Notes: generated by a model from the sequence alone, not told the origin. DNA of 64,000 nt from Gelatoporia subvermispora B (GCA_000320605.2 KB445806.1:422725-486724); one strand, 5' to 3'; positions 47,490 through 57,997 are shown, counted from the first letter of the stretch. Program-made: numbers and translations.

Positions 47490-47770
47490 CGATGGACGAA
47501 ATGTGTCTACGTAAATGATGGTTTTCCGCGTGATATACAAGTCCCTGACTGGTCGTTGTGCCCTTTCATCGGCCTCGTTCTGCAGCCTAAGACGTTTTCA
47601 TGAACTTGTAGTATACGGGAATCCTCTGTCTTTGTGTATTCGCGCTACGTTGTGATGTTTCGAGGCAGGTTGTACCTTGTATTCTGTTGTCGCGCCGCGT
47701 GCAAATATGGCTCGCGACGCATGTAATACATCTGCGCAATACTCGCGCGATTCGGGACGAGAAGCATAAT
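47490..47770 (+). repeat. VTT 3' flank duplicate behind copy A
   Basis: Equivalent of 42030-42320: ctggtcgttgtgccctttca, tttcgaggcaggttgtacct, gtaatacatctgcgcaata. It directly follows the copy of VTT intron start, so exons 2-3 of the VTT gene were lost from this copy. Confidence 0.7.
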
Positions 47771-47934
47771 GGTAGTGATCGCAGTTCGGCAGTTTGACGA
47801 AGGGCCTGTTCGATTAATCCGCTTCGCAAGGCCGACTATGTATATGACTACTCGCGACCAGCCAGTCCCTCTATCACATCAGCAAAATATCATTTCTGCT
47901 TTTGTCGCTTTTACGTCTTTTTCAGTCGGTAAGC

Positions 47935-48008
47935 GCCCCAAACGCGAGAAAAGTACGAAAATCCCAGTACCATTGGACTGGGATTTTCCCGCTTTTCTTG
48001 CTTTGGGC
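47935..48008. repeat. Long imperfect hairpin
   Basis: Perfect 12-base arms gaaaatcccagt (47957-47968) and actgggattttc (47977-47988) enclose an 8-base loop. Outward the pairing continues imperfectly between gccccaaacgcgagaaaag (47935-47953) and cttttcttgctttgggc (47992-48008). It could be a small foldback element or a structured transcript. No ORF spans it usefully. Confidence 0.65.
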
Positions 48009-48747
48009 TACCAAAGCAGGAAAAGCGGCGCCAAAGCAAATGTGAGAATTTCCTGATGCACCAGTTCTACGAGCACCCCTTGCTCCGCTCCGCTTCGACG
48101 CGTCGCGTGAAAGACGGCTTCTTTCCGCATCTGACTCAGCGCTCTCAGGAAGCCAGAACATAGCAATACTAATGCGCATACCAGGTTCGAGACAGCCCAT
48201 TCGAATCATAGCCAGCCCTCACAAAACTCTAGCGCCTCCGTGCCGCCGCGCCACTGAGAACAAATATTTGTTCCGTGGCGGAGGCGCTGGGATCGCTGAC
48301 GTCTCTGATCTCACATATCGTCACTATCACCTCCCCATGTTCACCTCCGATAGGTCCCATGCCGAAGTCTGCATTATATTCTTTCTCTGCTACTGTCTTG
48401 CTGTTCTGCCGTAATATGCGATGCCCCAGCTCCAGCCCTGCATCGTCAGCATCCGATAAGCTGTACATGTATCACATCGTGCGTACGGGGAAGCAGCCCA
48501 TCCGATTCACAATGCGCAACGCTCCTGCGTCCACCGCCGGTGGGATGGAGGGGCTAAACCTGGGTATTCAAATGTAGTTCAGCGTCAATTGGAATCCATC
48601 CCATATTGGCTACATGGACGTAAACGGCATCTTGTCAAAAGAGTATGTCGACCCAGCAAGTCCTCCCAAATATGAGGGTGCCCAACCGACCGACACGACC
48701 TCCCCTTCCCCTCCGCCTTCCCCACTTCCCCCTGCGTTACGAACGAC
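48009..48747. other. Intergenic region and 5' flank of the cassette gene
   Basis: No confident gene. A minus-strand frame (48229-48468) is somewhat acidic and protein-like but has no motif. The frame of ATG 48748 is open upstream to a TGA at 48673, with no earlier ATG. Confidence 0.4.
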
Positions 48748-50518
48748 ATGGCCAACAACCGTCGCAGGGAATCATCGAGCAGTGGGCGTGGTGAAGGCAG
48801 AGGTGGCGGTAGGACCATGCAAGCTCTCTTGGAAAACACAGCTTTCTCGGGAAACGTAAGGATGAGCCTCAGTTGAGGTGTAATACTAACCTTTCCCCTC
48901 AGTACTTTTGTTTCCAACGTGGCATGCAAGGGGACGGGTCCGCTCACCGCACGTCAAACCCAACCTATGACACTATCGTCCATCTAGAATCTCCCGTATG
49001 TATTCAAGCAGTGATTACCCGACAGCACGTCTGAACACCATCATTCCTTCACCCACTTAGCCCACACAGTCGCCTCCTCCCAGAAGCCTACACGCTTCAG
49101 TCCTCCCCAGAAGTTCGCCCCCCTCCGTCCTGCCATCCGACGGGAGCACGTTGATAGCAAGGGACACAGTAACGCGAGCGACTACGCACGAAGACCACCG
49201 CGACCAAGCCCACGGCGCACCTTATGCTGAGCAGACTGGTACAGGCTTTGGGTCCAACTCTGCTGGTGAGATGCAAGCCGGTGCAAGTGCGTTAACAGAT
49301 GCCCGATGATCTGTCATATATTGATGTGATCTGCTGTACTAGCTGAGTATTTCTGGGACACAGTCAACGACACCACCAACCACACACTTGGCCCTAGCAT
49401 GTATATGTACGCAGGCCACGGCGGCCAAGTTCACGGAGGTCAAACGTCCGGTGGACTTCCTGCTCCGCAGACTGGTGCAGGCTTCATGTCCGACTCTGTC
49501 AGTGGGATCCAAGCCGGTGCAGGTGCGTCAACCGATGCTCGACGATCTGTCACTTATTGATCTGATCGACTATCCTAGCCGAGATTTTCCGGAACGATAT
49601 TGATGACATCACCAGCTTCATGCCTTACTCTGGTGTGTCTGCGCACGCACACCACGGCGGCCAAGTCCCCGGTGGACTTCACGTTCCGCAGACTGGCGCA
49701 GACTTCACGTCCTACTCTTTCGATGAGATGCAAACAGGTGCACGTGCGTCAACCGATCCCCGATCATCTGTCACTTATGAAGGTGATCTGTTGTTATAGC
49801 CGAGTTTCCTTCGAACACGCCCTCCTCTGGGGTGCCTATGCACGCAGGCCACGGTGGCCAAGTTCACGCTGAGCTTGACGTTGCGCAGATTGGTTTCAGC
49901 TTCACGTCCGACTCCGTCGGCGGGATGCAGGTCGCTGCACGTGCGTCATCGGATGCTCGACGATCTGTCAATTGTTGATATGACCTGATGTTCTAGCCGA
50001 GTTTCCCTGGAACGATGCCAATGACATCATCAGCACCGTGCCTCACTCGATTGTGCACGCACACTACGGCGGCCAAGTCCCCGGTGGACTTTACGTTCCG
50101 CAGACTGACGCAGACTTCATGTCCAATCTTTTCGGCGGGGTGCAAACAGGCGCAGGTGCAATAACTGATACTCGAGGATCTGTCGATTATTGACGTGATC
50201 TACTGTTCTAGCCGAACTGCTCTGGAACGCACCCTCTGGCGTGCTTCTGCACGGAGGTCACGACGATCAAATTCACGGCAGCCAAGTCCAAGATGATCTT
50301 GACGTTGCGCAGTTTGATGCAGACCTCACATTCGACTCTGCGAGTGAAATGCTGGCAGCTGCAGGTGCGCTGATGCATGCTTAACTACTCGACGTTAATT
50401 GATGCGATTTGTGGCTTCAGTTAACTCTCAGTGGGACCTTGCAGGCGACTTTCCGTGGGGCTCTGTCCCCGACGATATTTTCGAAGACATGCTGGTGGAC
50501 CCTTATGATCTCGCTTGA
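48748..50518 (+). CDS. Orphan gene built of tandem exon-intron cassettes
   Basis: Nine exons: 48748-48855, 48903-48995, 49061-49286, 49343-49522, 49579-49743, 49800-49940, 49997-50155, 50212-50364 and 50421-50518, giving 440 aa. All phases join. The product matches no family I know. It starts with a basic Ser/Gly-rich segment (MANNRRRESSSSGRGEGRGG). Exons 4-8 are paralogous. Each starts with (A/T/P)E followed by Y/I/F/L and F/P/L, continues with HA(H/G)HGGQV and (L)HVPQTGADF or DVAQIGFSF, and ends in Q(T/A)GA or AA. Exons 3 and 9 look like edge units. Introns 3-8 are each exactly 56 nt, begin gtgcgt or close to it, share gatctgtca in the middle and end in tag (cag in the last). The C-terminus (DFPWGSVPDDIFEDMLVDPY) is acidic and aromatic, like a transactivation segment. 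A repeated secreted or structural protein is an alternative, but no signal peptide is seen. Confidence 0.68.
49287..50420 (+). repeat. Tandem exon-intron cassette array, period about 195-235 bp
   Basis: Intron plus following exon is repeated five times (49287-49522, 49523-49743, 49744-49940, 49941-50155, 50156-50364), with a sixth intron at 50365-50420. Introns all measure 56 nt, while exons vary in multiples of three (180, 165, 141, 159, 153 nt). Units alternate in type: units 5 and 7 share gtccccggtggactt, and units 6 and 8 share cttgacgttgcgcag, suggesting that a two-cassette block was duplicated. Confidence 0.75.
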
Positions 50519-51628
50519 GCTGTTGCGGGCAACCCTACATGCGACTTCAGTATGTATGTACAGCTAGATGCTGATTCGTGTGGTTGTATCCCAGTGCGAT
50601 AGCGTTGAACGCGACTCGCCCCTCACTCCCTGCCCTCCATTGCTATCCTTCTTTACTAACGGATGTACCAGCGGTCGATTTTACTGTAATATTGTAGGTC
50701 TCGTTCGGCAACTGCGTTGCCCTTAGCGCTCTTGCACATAGAGGTGTACTCGCGTCGGTTATGTTTGTATAGTAATTGAAATGTGGCTGATAAGATGACA
50801 GACTAAACCCCTCTTTCAACTTGCATCGCGCGACGATATCGCGAATGGATCCGACCGCTATGCTAAGCTTATTTTGCTGAGTTGCTTTTAGATGAAAAGT
50901 GAGCGTAGTGGGCTGCGATGGAACAATTTGCGTCATACATCGAACATCTCCCAACGAGAAAATGATGTTCGGTACTCGACGGGCAGCTCTATCTAGGTCT
51001 TTGCACGAAACCGACCAACTGCGATAGCACTTCGACGCACGGAAGCGTCGAGGGCATCGCAGTTGCCTGACAAGGCTGTACGAATCATAGCTCTGTGCCG
51101 AACTTCTGCGCGTTCCCAGAGGTACTCCGTTCATCACGGTCAATGCCGCAAGAGGTGGAGATCGCAGAGTGCACGTGGGTGAAGCTCACCTTGACAAACC
51201 AGAACCACCACGTGGGCGCAAGACGTAAAACTTCCCCGGTACTTCCCTAGTGCGATATGTGGCAACATCTTTCGTGATGCTTGTGCAGACGGTACACACC
51301 TGTGCAAGCTGGAGAGCAGTCGATCACTTGAATCCGCGGAGCGAGGTTCCACCATTATTGAACTTCGAGCTGTTTAATACCTATGCGTCTGCAGCCTTGT
51401 AGTCGGCTAGGTAATCGCAGTAACGTCATCAAAGCCGAAGTTCCGTCACTACTTGGCTGTGCCTGGCAGTGTAGTATACAGCTGCTCCTCAAGGGTAGTT
51501 GCTCCTTACGGATAGTTTCCCCTGGGGGAATTTTCTTACTTAAGGATAGGTGTTCCCATAATACCGGAGACTACGGGGACTTGGGCGGCCGGATGGATGC
51601 GATTCATCTCTTGCGACTTTCTGGCAAG
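50519..51628. other. Intergenic region, no confident gene
   Basis: A 166-codon minus-strand frame (50643-51143) is the only sizeable one. It has no recognisable motif and ordinary composition, so it is not called. The rest is short frames. Confidence 0.4.
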
Positions 51629-51712
51629 TTGCCCCTTTTGGCTACTTACCCCTTTTGGATATTTGTCCCTTTTGGATACTTGCCCCTTCTGGTAATTTCT
51701 CCTTCTGGTCAG
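51629..51712. repeat. 17-bp tandem repeat, five units
   Basis: Successive units ttgccccttttggctac, ttaccccttttggatat, ttgtcccttttggatac, ttgccccttctggtaat and ttctccttctggtcag lie head to tail. The flanks (ctttctggcaag before, cttccggcaag after) are weaker versions. Typical minisatellite. Confidence 0.75.
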
Positions 51713-52925
51713 TTTGAGCTTCCGGCAAGATCGAGGCGACGATAACCTGGCATGTTGTCAAATTGGCATGTTGCCGAATCGGCACTATGACCCCAAGAAA
51801 AAATGCCGCGTTCCTCCTTAGACGTGTCTTACTTTCCTTCCAGGGCTAAGGGGGGTGCGGCAGTCAAGCGCCGAACACCAACGGATTTGCACCCGGGGTC
51901 CCTGATCGCATTCTTGAGGCGCTTTCGACGAAGTTTGACTCTGCACCAGGACAAGTTATTAGAATCACACCCGGGCTTTCTGTGGTCGTGTTGTTTTGTG
52001 TAGATAATAGATTCTATTCTTCTGTGCATTTCCGTGCATTCGTTGCCGTACAGGACGAGTACGAGTGTTGCCAAGATAGGTGCCAGGGTGAACCTCGTGC
52101 CGTGTCGCATCGATGCGCCTCGCGCGTACACAATGACCACATAATATATATCGTTCACTTGTACTACATCCTCTACAACACCAGCTATCTTAAGTCCATT
52201 TTACGTCCGATGGAGAATGGAGATTCACCGCCCTTCGAGCCAGCTGACTTCCCCAGTACCCATCTTCACCCAGACGCGCACACATAGGCGCTGTCTAGGA
52301 CGTGTCATGGAACGCTGCGTCGCGGTGACCATCTCGTGGGTTCGTATTTCAACGGGACGATTTCAACTTCGCCTTATTGAGCAGGAGAGAGGAGGAAGGG
52401 GTACCTGGTGTCTGGGGTCCCCGATAAGGCGCTTGATCCCACACCCCTCTTGCACAATAATGCCAATTTTGGACTTTGACCTACATGCCGTTCCAATAAT
52501 GTCCGTACACAGATCGAATCTTCGTTGTGGATATGCTGGGGTTCTCCTCCTCCTCCTCCTCCTCCTCCCTTCGCATACGGGAAGGCAAGCAGAGGAGGAT
52601 CGACTATGGAGGCGGAGTGTATGAGCCTGCTTGTGCGCCAGACTCTACATATATATTCACTCAGGGCGGAGCTAACCTTACATTGTCACCGCAGACCATC
52701 CTCTCCCCTCTCGATTGACCTTGCGCACGCACGACCTGCGCTCTCCCTTCTCGCTCCCTTATCATCCCCGCCGTCATTGACGTCTCCGTCCTCGACGTCC
52801 TCGTTGCCCACGCCTAGTCCGTTCTCACATTCCCCGCTGCCACTCTCCAGGTCCGTTTCTTACTCTTAATCCTGTCTTCGAGTCACGGTCCCATTGTCCA
52901 TCTGTTTCTACGCCAGCAGTGCCTT
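51713..52925. other. Intergenic region and promoter of ARID copy B
   Basis: No gene. It contains a (CTC)n microsatellite at 52543-52568 and an AT-rich TATA-like word (catatatattc) at 52648-52657. After 52700 it is pyrimidine-rich, the likely promoter and 5' UTR of the ARID gene at 52926. Confidence 0.45.
52543..52568. repeat. (CTC)n microsatellite
   Basis: About eight uninterrupted copies of ctc on the plus strand. Confidence 0.85.
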
Positions 52926-55294
52926 ATGCTTCCCGATAATTTCAACGCGGGCCTCCTGGGTCAGCCAGGCATACCCCAGCAGATGGGCGGGGTGCCGCGG
53001 CGCACAGTATCGATGCGGCAGGCACAGCAGCAACAAATACCACAGTTGTTGCAGTCGACGCAAATTCTCCCGCCTCGATTCCTGCCTCTGTCGCCGGACG
53101 CCTTCGCTTCCGCGTATGCAAACTTCTGCGCGAAGGCGAATGTCCATCCTGACCCTTCTGAGCTCAACCGAGATGGCCGTCAAATTAACTTATACCAGCT
53201 GCACATAGAGGTTATGAATATGGGAACAAATCTCAGGGTGCGTCAATATGGATTCACATCTCTCTCATCTGGTGCTCATGATGACTTCCTATCAGATGGA
53301 AAACGACGACGACGCGTGGGCGACTATCGGCGGCAAGCTAGGCTTCGTACAAATCCCAGCGTCCGACACCGAGCCCGCCAAATGCGGTTCTGGTATGGCG
53401 GCACATCTGCATCACGTCTACAAGCAATATCTCGCGACGTTCGACACGATGTACATCAACTCGATCGTCAGACGCAAGAACGAAATGCGCAATCAGACTC
53501 TGCGGGTGTTCGGACGGAATATGTCACCGCGGAACGACGAGGAGCGTCGCATGCAACTCATGGATCAAGCACACGGTGGGCGATCGGGCGCGCAGCTCCC
53601 GCAAGGCGTGGGGCAGAATGCTCAGATACAAGGGCTGTCCGCGCTATGCACATCTCAGTGGTCTCACCCGCAGCGTCCCGCCATGAGCGCCGAGCAGAGA
53701 CCTAATCTCAGCGGACTGAGGGGACCAGCTGGCCTGTCAGGCATGGACCCTGCACGACTGAACATGTTCGTGAAGTACGCGTGGGTCCCTGCGCAGGAGC
53801 TCCGGGCGCGCGGCATCCCCGAGGTCGCGATCAAATGGATAGAGTCCTATCGTCCTATGCTCCAGCGCCATATCCAGCAGAAACAGGAGTACCACGACGA
53901 CACCGGTGCGGGCATGAACGCGAACGCGCAACGCCCCGCGTCGAACTTGCCTGCAAGTCTCTTCATCGCGGGCGGGCAGCAGGGCCAGCAGATGTCCAAC
54001 TCCATCTCCGCTGGGTTCAATATGCGTGTGGAGCAGCCCCAGGCTGCACTGCAGATCCCGCTGCAGAGCGGTGGTACGGGCCCCGCGCCTCAGGCGCAGC
54101 AGCCACCTCAGATGGCGAACATGATGCCGATTCTCCCTATCCAGCAGCGCCGTCGGCCGTCGGCTCAGGAAGAGGAGCAGGGTGCTCAAATCATCGAGCA
54201 TATCAAGCGCGACGTCGTGTCTCGTAAGTTGAGCGCAGCTGCAGTTTCGCGGCCGATGTTGATCTCGTGTAGGTTTGAGTAAAATGCGCGTCTACAGCAT
54301 GCTGGATCACCACCGACTTGAGTTCCACGCGCTCTTGGAGCAGGCATACAAGTACGCGCAGGAGATGGAACCGAATCTGTTTAGATTTGCTTGCTTCTGG
54401 AAGCCAATTTTGGTCCGCCACGTCGTGACTATGGCGAGTGATCAGTACTGTCATATATTGGTCTCAAGTTGACACAATTCCGTGCAGGTCGTGTTTGCTC
54501 AGCACCAGAAGCAGCTGCTCGATTCAGCCCAACCGTCGTATACTCTGGAGGAGAACACTCTGCGCACCATGGTGAATCACTTCCAGGCCGCACTCAAGCA
54601 CTACAACAGCCTCACGGCAGTCTTGTATCCTGAGCTTGCCCAGAACCGGTCGCAGACTGAGCAATTCCTGCAGGTGCTTTCCAGACACATCATGCCTCCA
54701 CAGAACGCTGGTGAACGCCGCGTGCAGCTCATGAACCAGGTACAGAGTAGGCAATCAGGCGCGCCTGCCACGCAGGACCTGGGGCAGAATGCTCAGACGC
54801 GAGGACCGTCCGTGCAGTCGATGCGCTCATCTCAGTTGTCTCCCTCGCAGCGCCCTGCCATGAGCGCCGAGCAGAAGTCTGCGATCAGCGGACCGAGCGG
54901 CCTGGTCGGCCTGCCAGGCACACACCCCGTGCGGTTGAACGGGTCCATGAATCACGCGTCGGTTTCTGCACAGAAGCCTTGTCCGCGCGGCATCCCCGAA
55001 GTCGCGATCAAGTGGGCGCAGTCGCGTCGTCCAATCCTCCCGCGCACCATTCATGACGTCCCCCACTACGACAGCCCTTCCCCAGTACCGTCGTCTCTCA
55101 CGTCTCTCCTTCCCAATTTGTCCTCGGAGAAGAATTATGGTGCATCAGCTCCGTCAACACCGTCGTCAAAATGGATCGTCATAAATACCGTGTCGAAGGT
55201 GACGGTTATCTTTGTCTTCAGTATCCTCTTCCTCGGCGGCATTCTGTGGCTTGCCTTGCCAACTTTAGAAGAGTGCATATCAGCTTTCTCCTAA
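52926..55294 (+). CDS. ARID-domain protein fused to VTT-gene exon 1, copy B
   Basis: Four exons: 52926-53237, 53296-54223, 54273-54433 and 54488-55294, giving 735 aa. It matches copy A from the ARID domain on, but lacks the long Gln-rich N-terminus and coiled coil. The ARID is at residues about 40-165 (PLSPDAFASAYANFCAKANV, DGRQINLYQLHIEVMNMG, NDDDAWATIGGKLGFVQIP). The third exon is 161 nt. Its donor is gcgagt where copies A and C have gtgaga, so the last intron is GC-AG. The last exon repeats more of exon 2 than in copy A (SRHIMPPQNAGERRVQLMNQ, LSPSQRPAMSAEQKSAISG). It ends with the VTT-derived part: IHDVPHYDSPSPVP, NYGASAPSTPSSKWIVIN and a membrane helix at about 705-725. The product is predicted to be anchored by its tail. 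The gene is continuous over 2.2 kb of exon, which suggests selection or youth. Confidence 0.7.
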
Positions 55295-55375
55295 ACTTAT
55301 GCTCATGCCGTGGTATCCCCCCTCTCCGTTCGCGTGTCTGTTCAATATCTCTGTATACCCATGGAGGTCACTCCG
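55040..55375 (+). repeat. Copy of VTT-gene exon 1 and intron start, inside copy B
   Basis: Equivalent to 40060-40440. The VTT donor gtgcgt is changed to gtgcat here, so the splice site is lost and the frame ends ECISAFS with a TAA. Confidence 0.72.
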
Positions 55376-55650
55376 AGATGAGCATTGTAAGCCGCAGTGG
55401 ACAAATAATGATCTTCCGCGTGTATACAAGCCACTGGCTGATCGCTGTGCTCTTTCATCGGTCTTGTTCTGCTGGCCCGACGCTCCCACGAGTTTTCTTG
55501 TACTTCTATGACATCCTTCCCTTGTTCATTTATTCGCCCTACGTCGTAATGTCTCGAGTCGGGCTGTATCTTATACTGGACTGCGGAGCCGCGCACAGGA
55601 TTGTTCGTGGCATTGCATTTGTACACTAATGTATCTGTGCAGTATGTCTA
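55375..55650 (+). repeat. VTT 3' flank duplicate behind copy B
   Basis: Equivalent of 42030-42320 (cactggctgatcgctgtgct, tttcatcggtcttg, tacgtcgtaatgtctcgagt, cgggctgtatctta). Confidence 0.65.
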
Positions 55651-55769
55651 TAGTTTGATCTGTGTCCGTATGCAACATATCGCCGACATATCGCTCAACA
55701 TGTCCTACAAACATTGCTCCCCTTCTTCCGCCTGACACCCCACATATCTCCTTCTCCAGTGGTAAGATA

Positions 55770-55960
55770 TGCCATTATCTCATCATTGTTGGGGTTGATA
55801 TTCACGAACGCAGCGCTGAAGAAAGCTTCCACCTCGGTCCCCAGCGTGCTCGTCACAGGAGGAGTACCGTATCTCGCCTCACCGACTTTATAGAAAGTGC
55901 GTCTTTAATCCCAATTTGATTTATCATCCGCACCTCGACGCCGCCGCTGTTGCGTCTTTG
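55770..55960 (-). repeat. Duplicated remnant behind copy B
   Basis: Minus-strand reading GTEVEAFFSAAFVNINPNND is the best preserved version of the block also seen at 43480-43720 and 59400-59600. Too short to assign a family. Confidence 0.5.
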
Positions 55961-56019
55961 TACGGCTAGCCTTTAGGTGGCACCTCTCCAGCGGCTATGT
56001 TTCTAAAACCTACCGTACG

Positions 56020-56115
56020 CATTACTTGGCCCGTACGCATTACATTGGACGACATTGAACCGCCTCGATGTTCAATCAGCACGACTATGACGAGCACGCA
56101 TGTCCGAGGCTCGTG
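56020..56115. repeat. Duplicated segment, partner of 59665-59757
   Basis: Both contain gacat(t/c)gaaccgcctc, atgt, cagcacgacta and acgtccgag(a/g)ctcgt-like words in the same order, extending the B/C segmental duplication. Confidence 0.6.
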
Positions 56116-56379
56116 GCCTTGCACACAGGCTCCACCCATCCCGCTCTCAGCCATGGGCACCTTGCATTCGATTGCAAATCTTAGCGTCTCGCCCCGCTCC
56201 TCTTTGCTCATACGATTTGTAAAGACTCTCTCGTCACACCTTTTCTCCCCCCGGTGGTATGTCAGATACGCGTCGGAGGGGTTAACAAAGGTCGGCAGTT
56301 ATCAGGTGTAGCGCGATTCCAGAAGAACGGCCCCACACTGTCGGTCTTGTTGCTCGGCCAGGGAGACCACTACGGACGT

Positions 56380-56515
56380 GTGTATATATGTAACCATATA
56401 GACAAGTAGTATCTCACGACTTTCGATCGTCCAACGCGAGCACGATATACGTAACATACAGAATATGCCGCTGCAGAACGATGAGGAGCATCGCTTGCAG
56501 CTCATGACAGCTTGT
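56380..56515 (+). pseudogene. Decayed ARID-gene fragment
   Basis: Words in order match exon 3 of copy A: accatatagacaagtagtatctc (accatgtctacaagcagtat in A), cgatcgtcc, catacagaatatgccgc, gcagaacgatgaggagc and cttgcagctcatga. The frame is broken by stops. It covers the end of the ARID domain and the following ERRxQLM segment only. Confidence 0.6.
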
Positions 56516-56860
56516 TTCGGATCCCCAGGCCTAAGTCGCGGGGATCACATACAATCGAAGTAACTCGGCGTCTGCTTAACGGTCGAAGTTCCATGTAGAC
56601 TCTCAGAGAAATTTTATCATGGCCGTGTGTCACCTGAGTCAATCATTGTGCCTGTTTACTTCCATTGTCCCCAACGACATGTATCGCCGTATTCCTGAGG
56701 TAGTAGATAATATAGCTCTGAAGTGTTGTAGAATATCGTAGATACGTGGCTAATCTCTTGCTCATGCACTCCGTATGCCAGTACTATACGCGCGTTCCTA
56801 TGCTTACTTAATCCGAGCGCCTACGCGCTCTATCTACCGTTTTGGGTATGTTCGACTTCT

Positions 56861-56893
56861 CCTCAGTCCTCGCTATACGACGTCGGACTGAGG
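56861..56893. repeat. 33-bp palindromic repeat, copy 1
   Basis: Nine-base arms cctcagtcc and ggactgagg flank tcgctatacgacgtc. An almost identical copy lies at 56971-57003, and the word tcgaaccctacaggt follows at 56946-56960 and 57004-57018. Confidence 0.7.
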
Positions 56894-56970
56894 GTGAGTC
56901 TCCTATTCTCTCGAGTACATTACATGGTATCTAATGTACATACAGTCGAACCCTACAGGTAGATAATACA

Positions 56971-57003
56971 CCTTAGTCCTCGCTATACGACGTCGGACTG
57001 AGG
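56971..57003. repeat. 33-bp palindromic repeat, copy 2
   Basis: Same as copy 1 except ccttagtcc in the left arm; offset is exactly 110 bp. Confidence 0.7.
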
Positions 57004-57018
57004 TCGAACCCTACAGGT

Positions 57019-57997
57019 TTCAACATGAAGATGTCTCAAGGAGACCTAAGCGAATGAGAGACATCCGAGCTAACAGACATCAGCTGACGCTCTCTGAGAC
57101 TTCGGAAGACTAATCATATGTCCCGTCGTACGGAAACCAGTATATGCAGGGCGACCACATCTCCTGGATAAATTAGATGCTGATGTAAGAAGCATGCTTT
57201 GTTAAGAGATAGTTCGCATCCGGATATACCCGACATCAGCATCAAAGAGTTGCAGGAGCATCTATGGCATGACTCTGCTGTTGAATCATATATTCCGATG
57301 ATTTGAAGGACACACCAGAGACATGAATTTGAAATGAACAACATGCTCCTTCCTTTGCAGTGGAGGTTACCCGCAGCATCAGCTCGAGATGAAGGCCGGG
57401 TCATACACGTCCGTAGCAAATATATATCTGAAAACCGGCACTCATTCACTGCCTGTACCGAATGCCTTGCATATTCAAATGAACGAGGTACACAGACTCG
57501 ATCAGCGATAGCTATCGATATCGATGATACCCCGCTACCTGTGGGCGACATTCAGAGGTGACGATTGAGAGCACGTATGTTCCTCAAAAAATCGCCTAAA
57601 TGGATCGTGTAAGTACGATGTGCGCTGTCAAATTACAGTTCCCCGTGATATCCTTCGAATATAGCCACATATTAGGGTATACAGGATTTTCGCTGTTTAC
57701 TTTCGATCGTGAACTTGTCTGTGATCGAGGCTGAGCGCCTGAGCATTCATCATCTGCTCCGATCCACTGATGATCAAGCGCCAACTGATTCTGTGTGTGT
57801 GGGTATAGATTGTCGAATTCTCGCTAATAATCGCGTACCGAGGAAAAGGGGAATATGAGTAGAGAGAAGAGCGTCTATATCATCTGGCGCTTATTGCCTC
57901 GACGTGTGGCTCATTCCCATGTTCTACGCCACACTCTTTCTTCCCAATTCTGCCCTCGATCCACCTCCCGGAGTCCCGTCCTCCTTGATCTATAGTC
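57019..57997. other. Intergenic region and 5' flank of copy C
   Basis: No confident gene. The last 90 bases are pyrimidine-rich and precede the ATG of the truncated ARID paralogue. Confidence 0.4.

Noticed and set aside
49287..50420. Regular array that might be taken for CRISPR or a satellite
   Set aside because: Period is about 200 bp, units contain intron and exon with conserved phase and an open frame; eukaryotic context.
50643..51143. 166-codon minus-strand open frame behind the cassette gene
   Set aside because: No domain, no signal peptide, no coding-like composition compared with neighbours; could be an orphan gene but there is no positive evidence.
56946..57018. T-arm-like word (gggttcga on the minus strand) suggesting tRNA genes
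   Set aside because: No A box, anticodon arm or acceptor stem pairs around it; it is part of the palindromic repeat pair.
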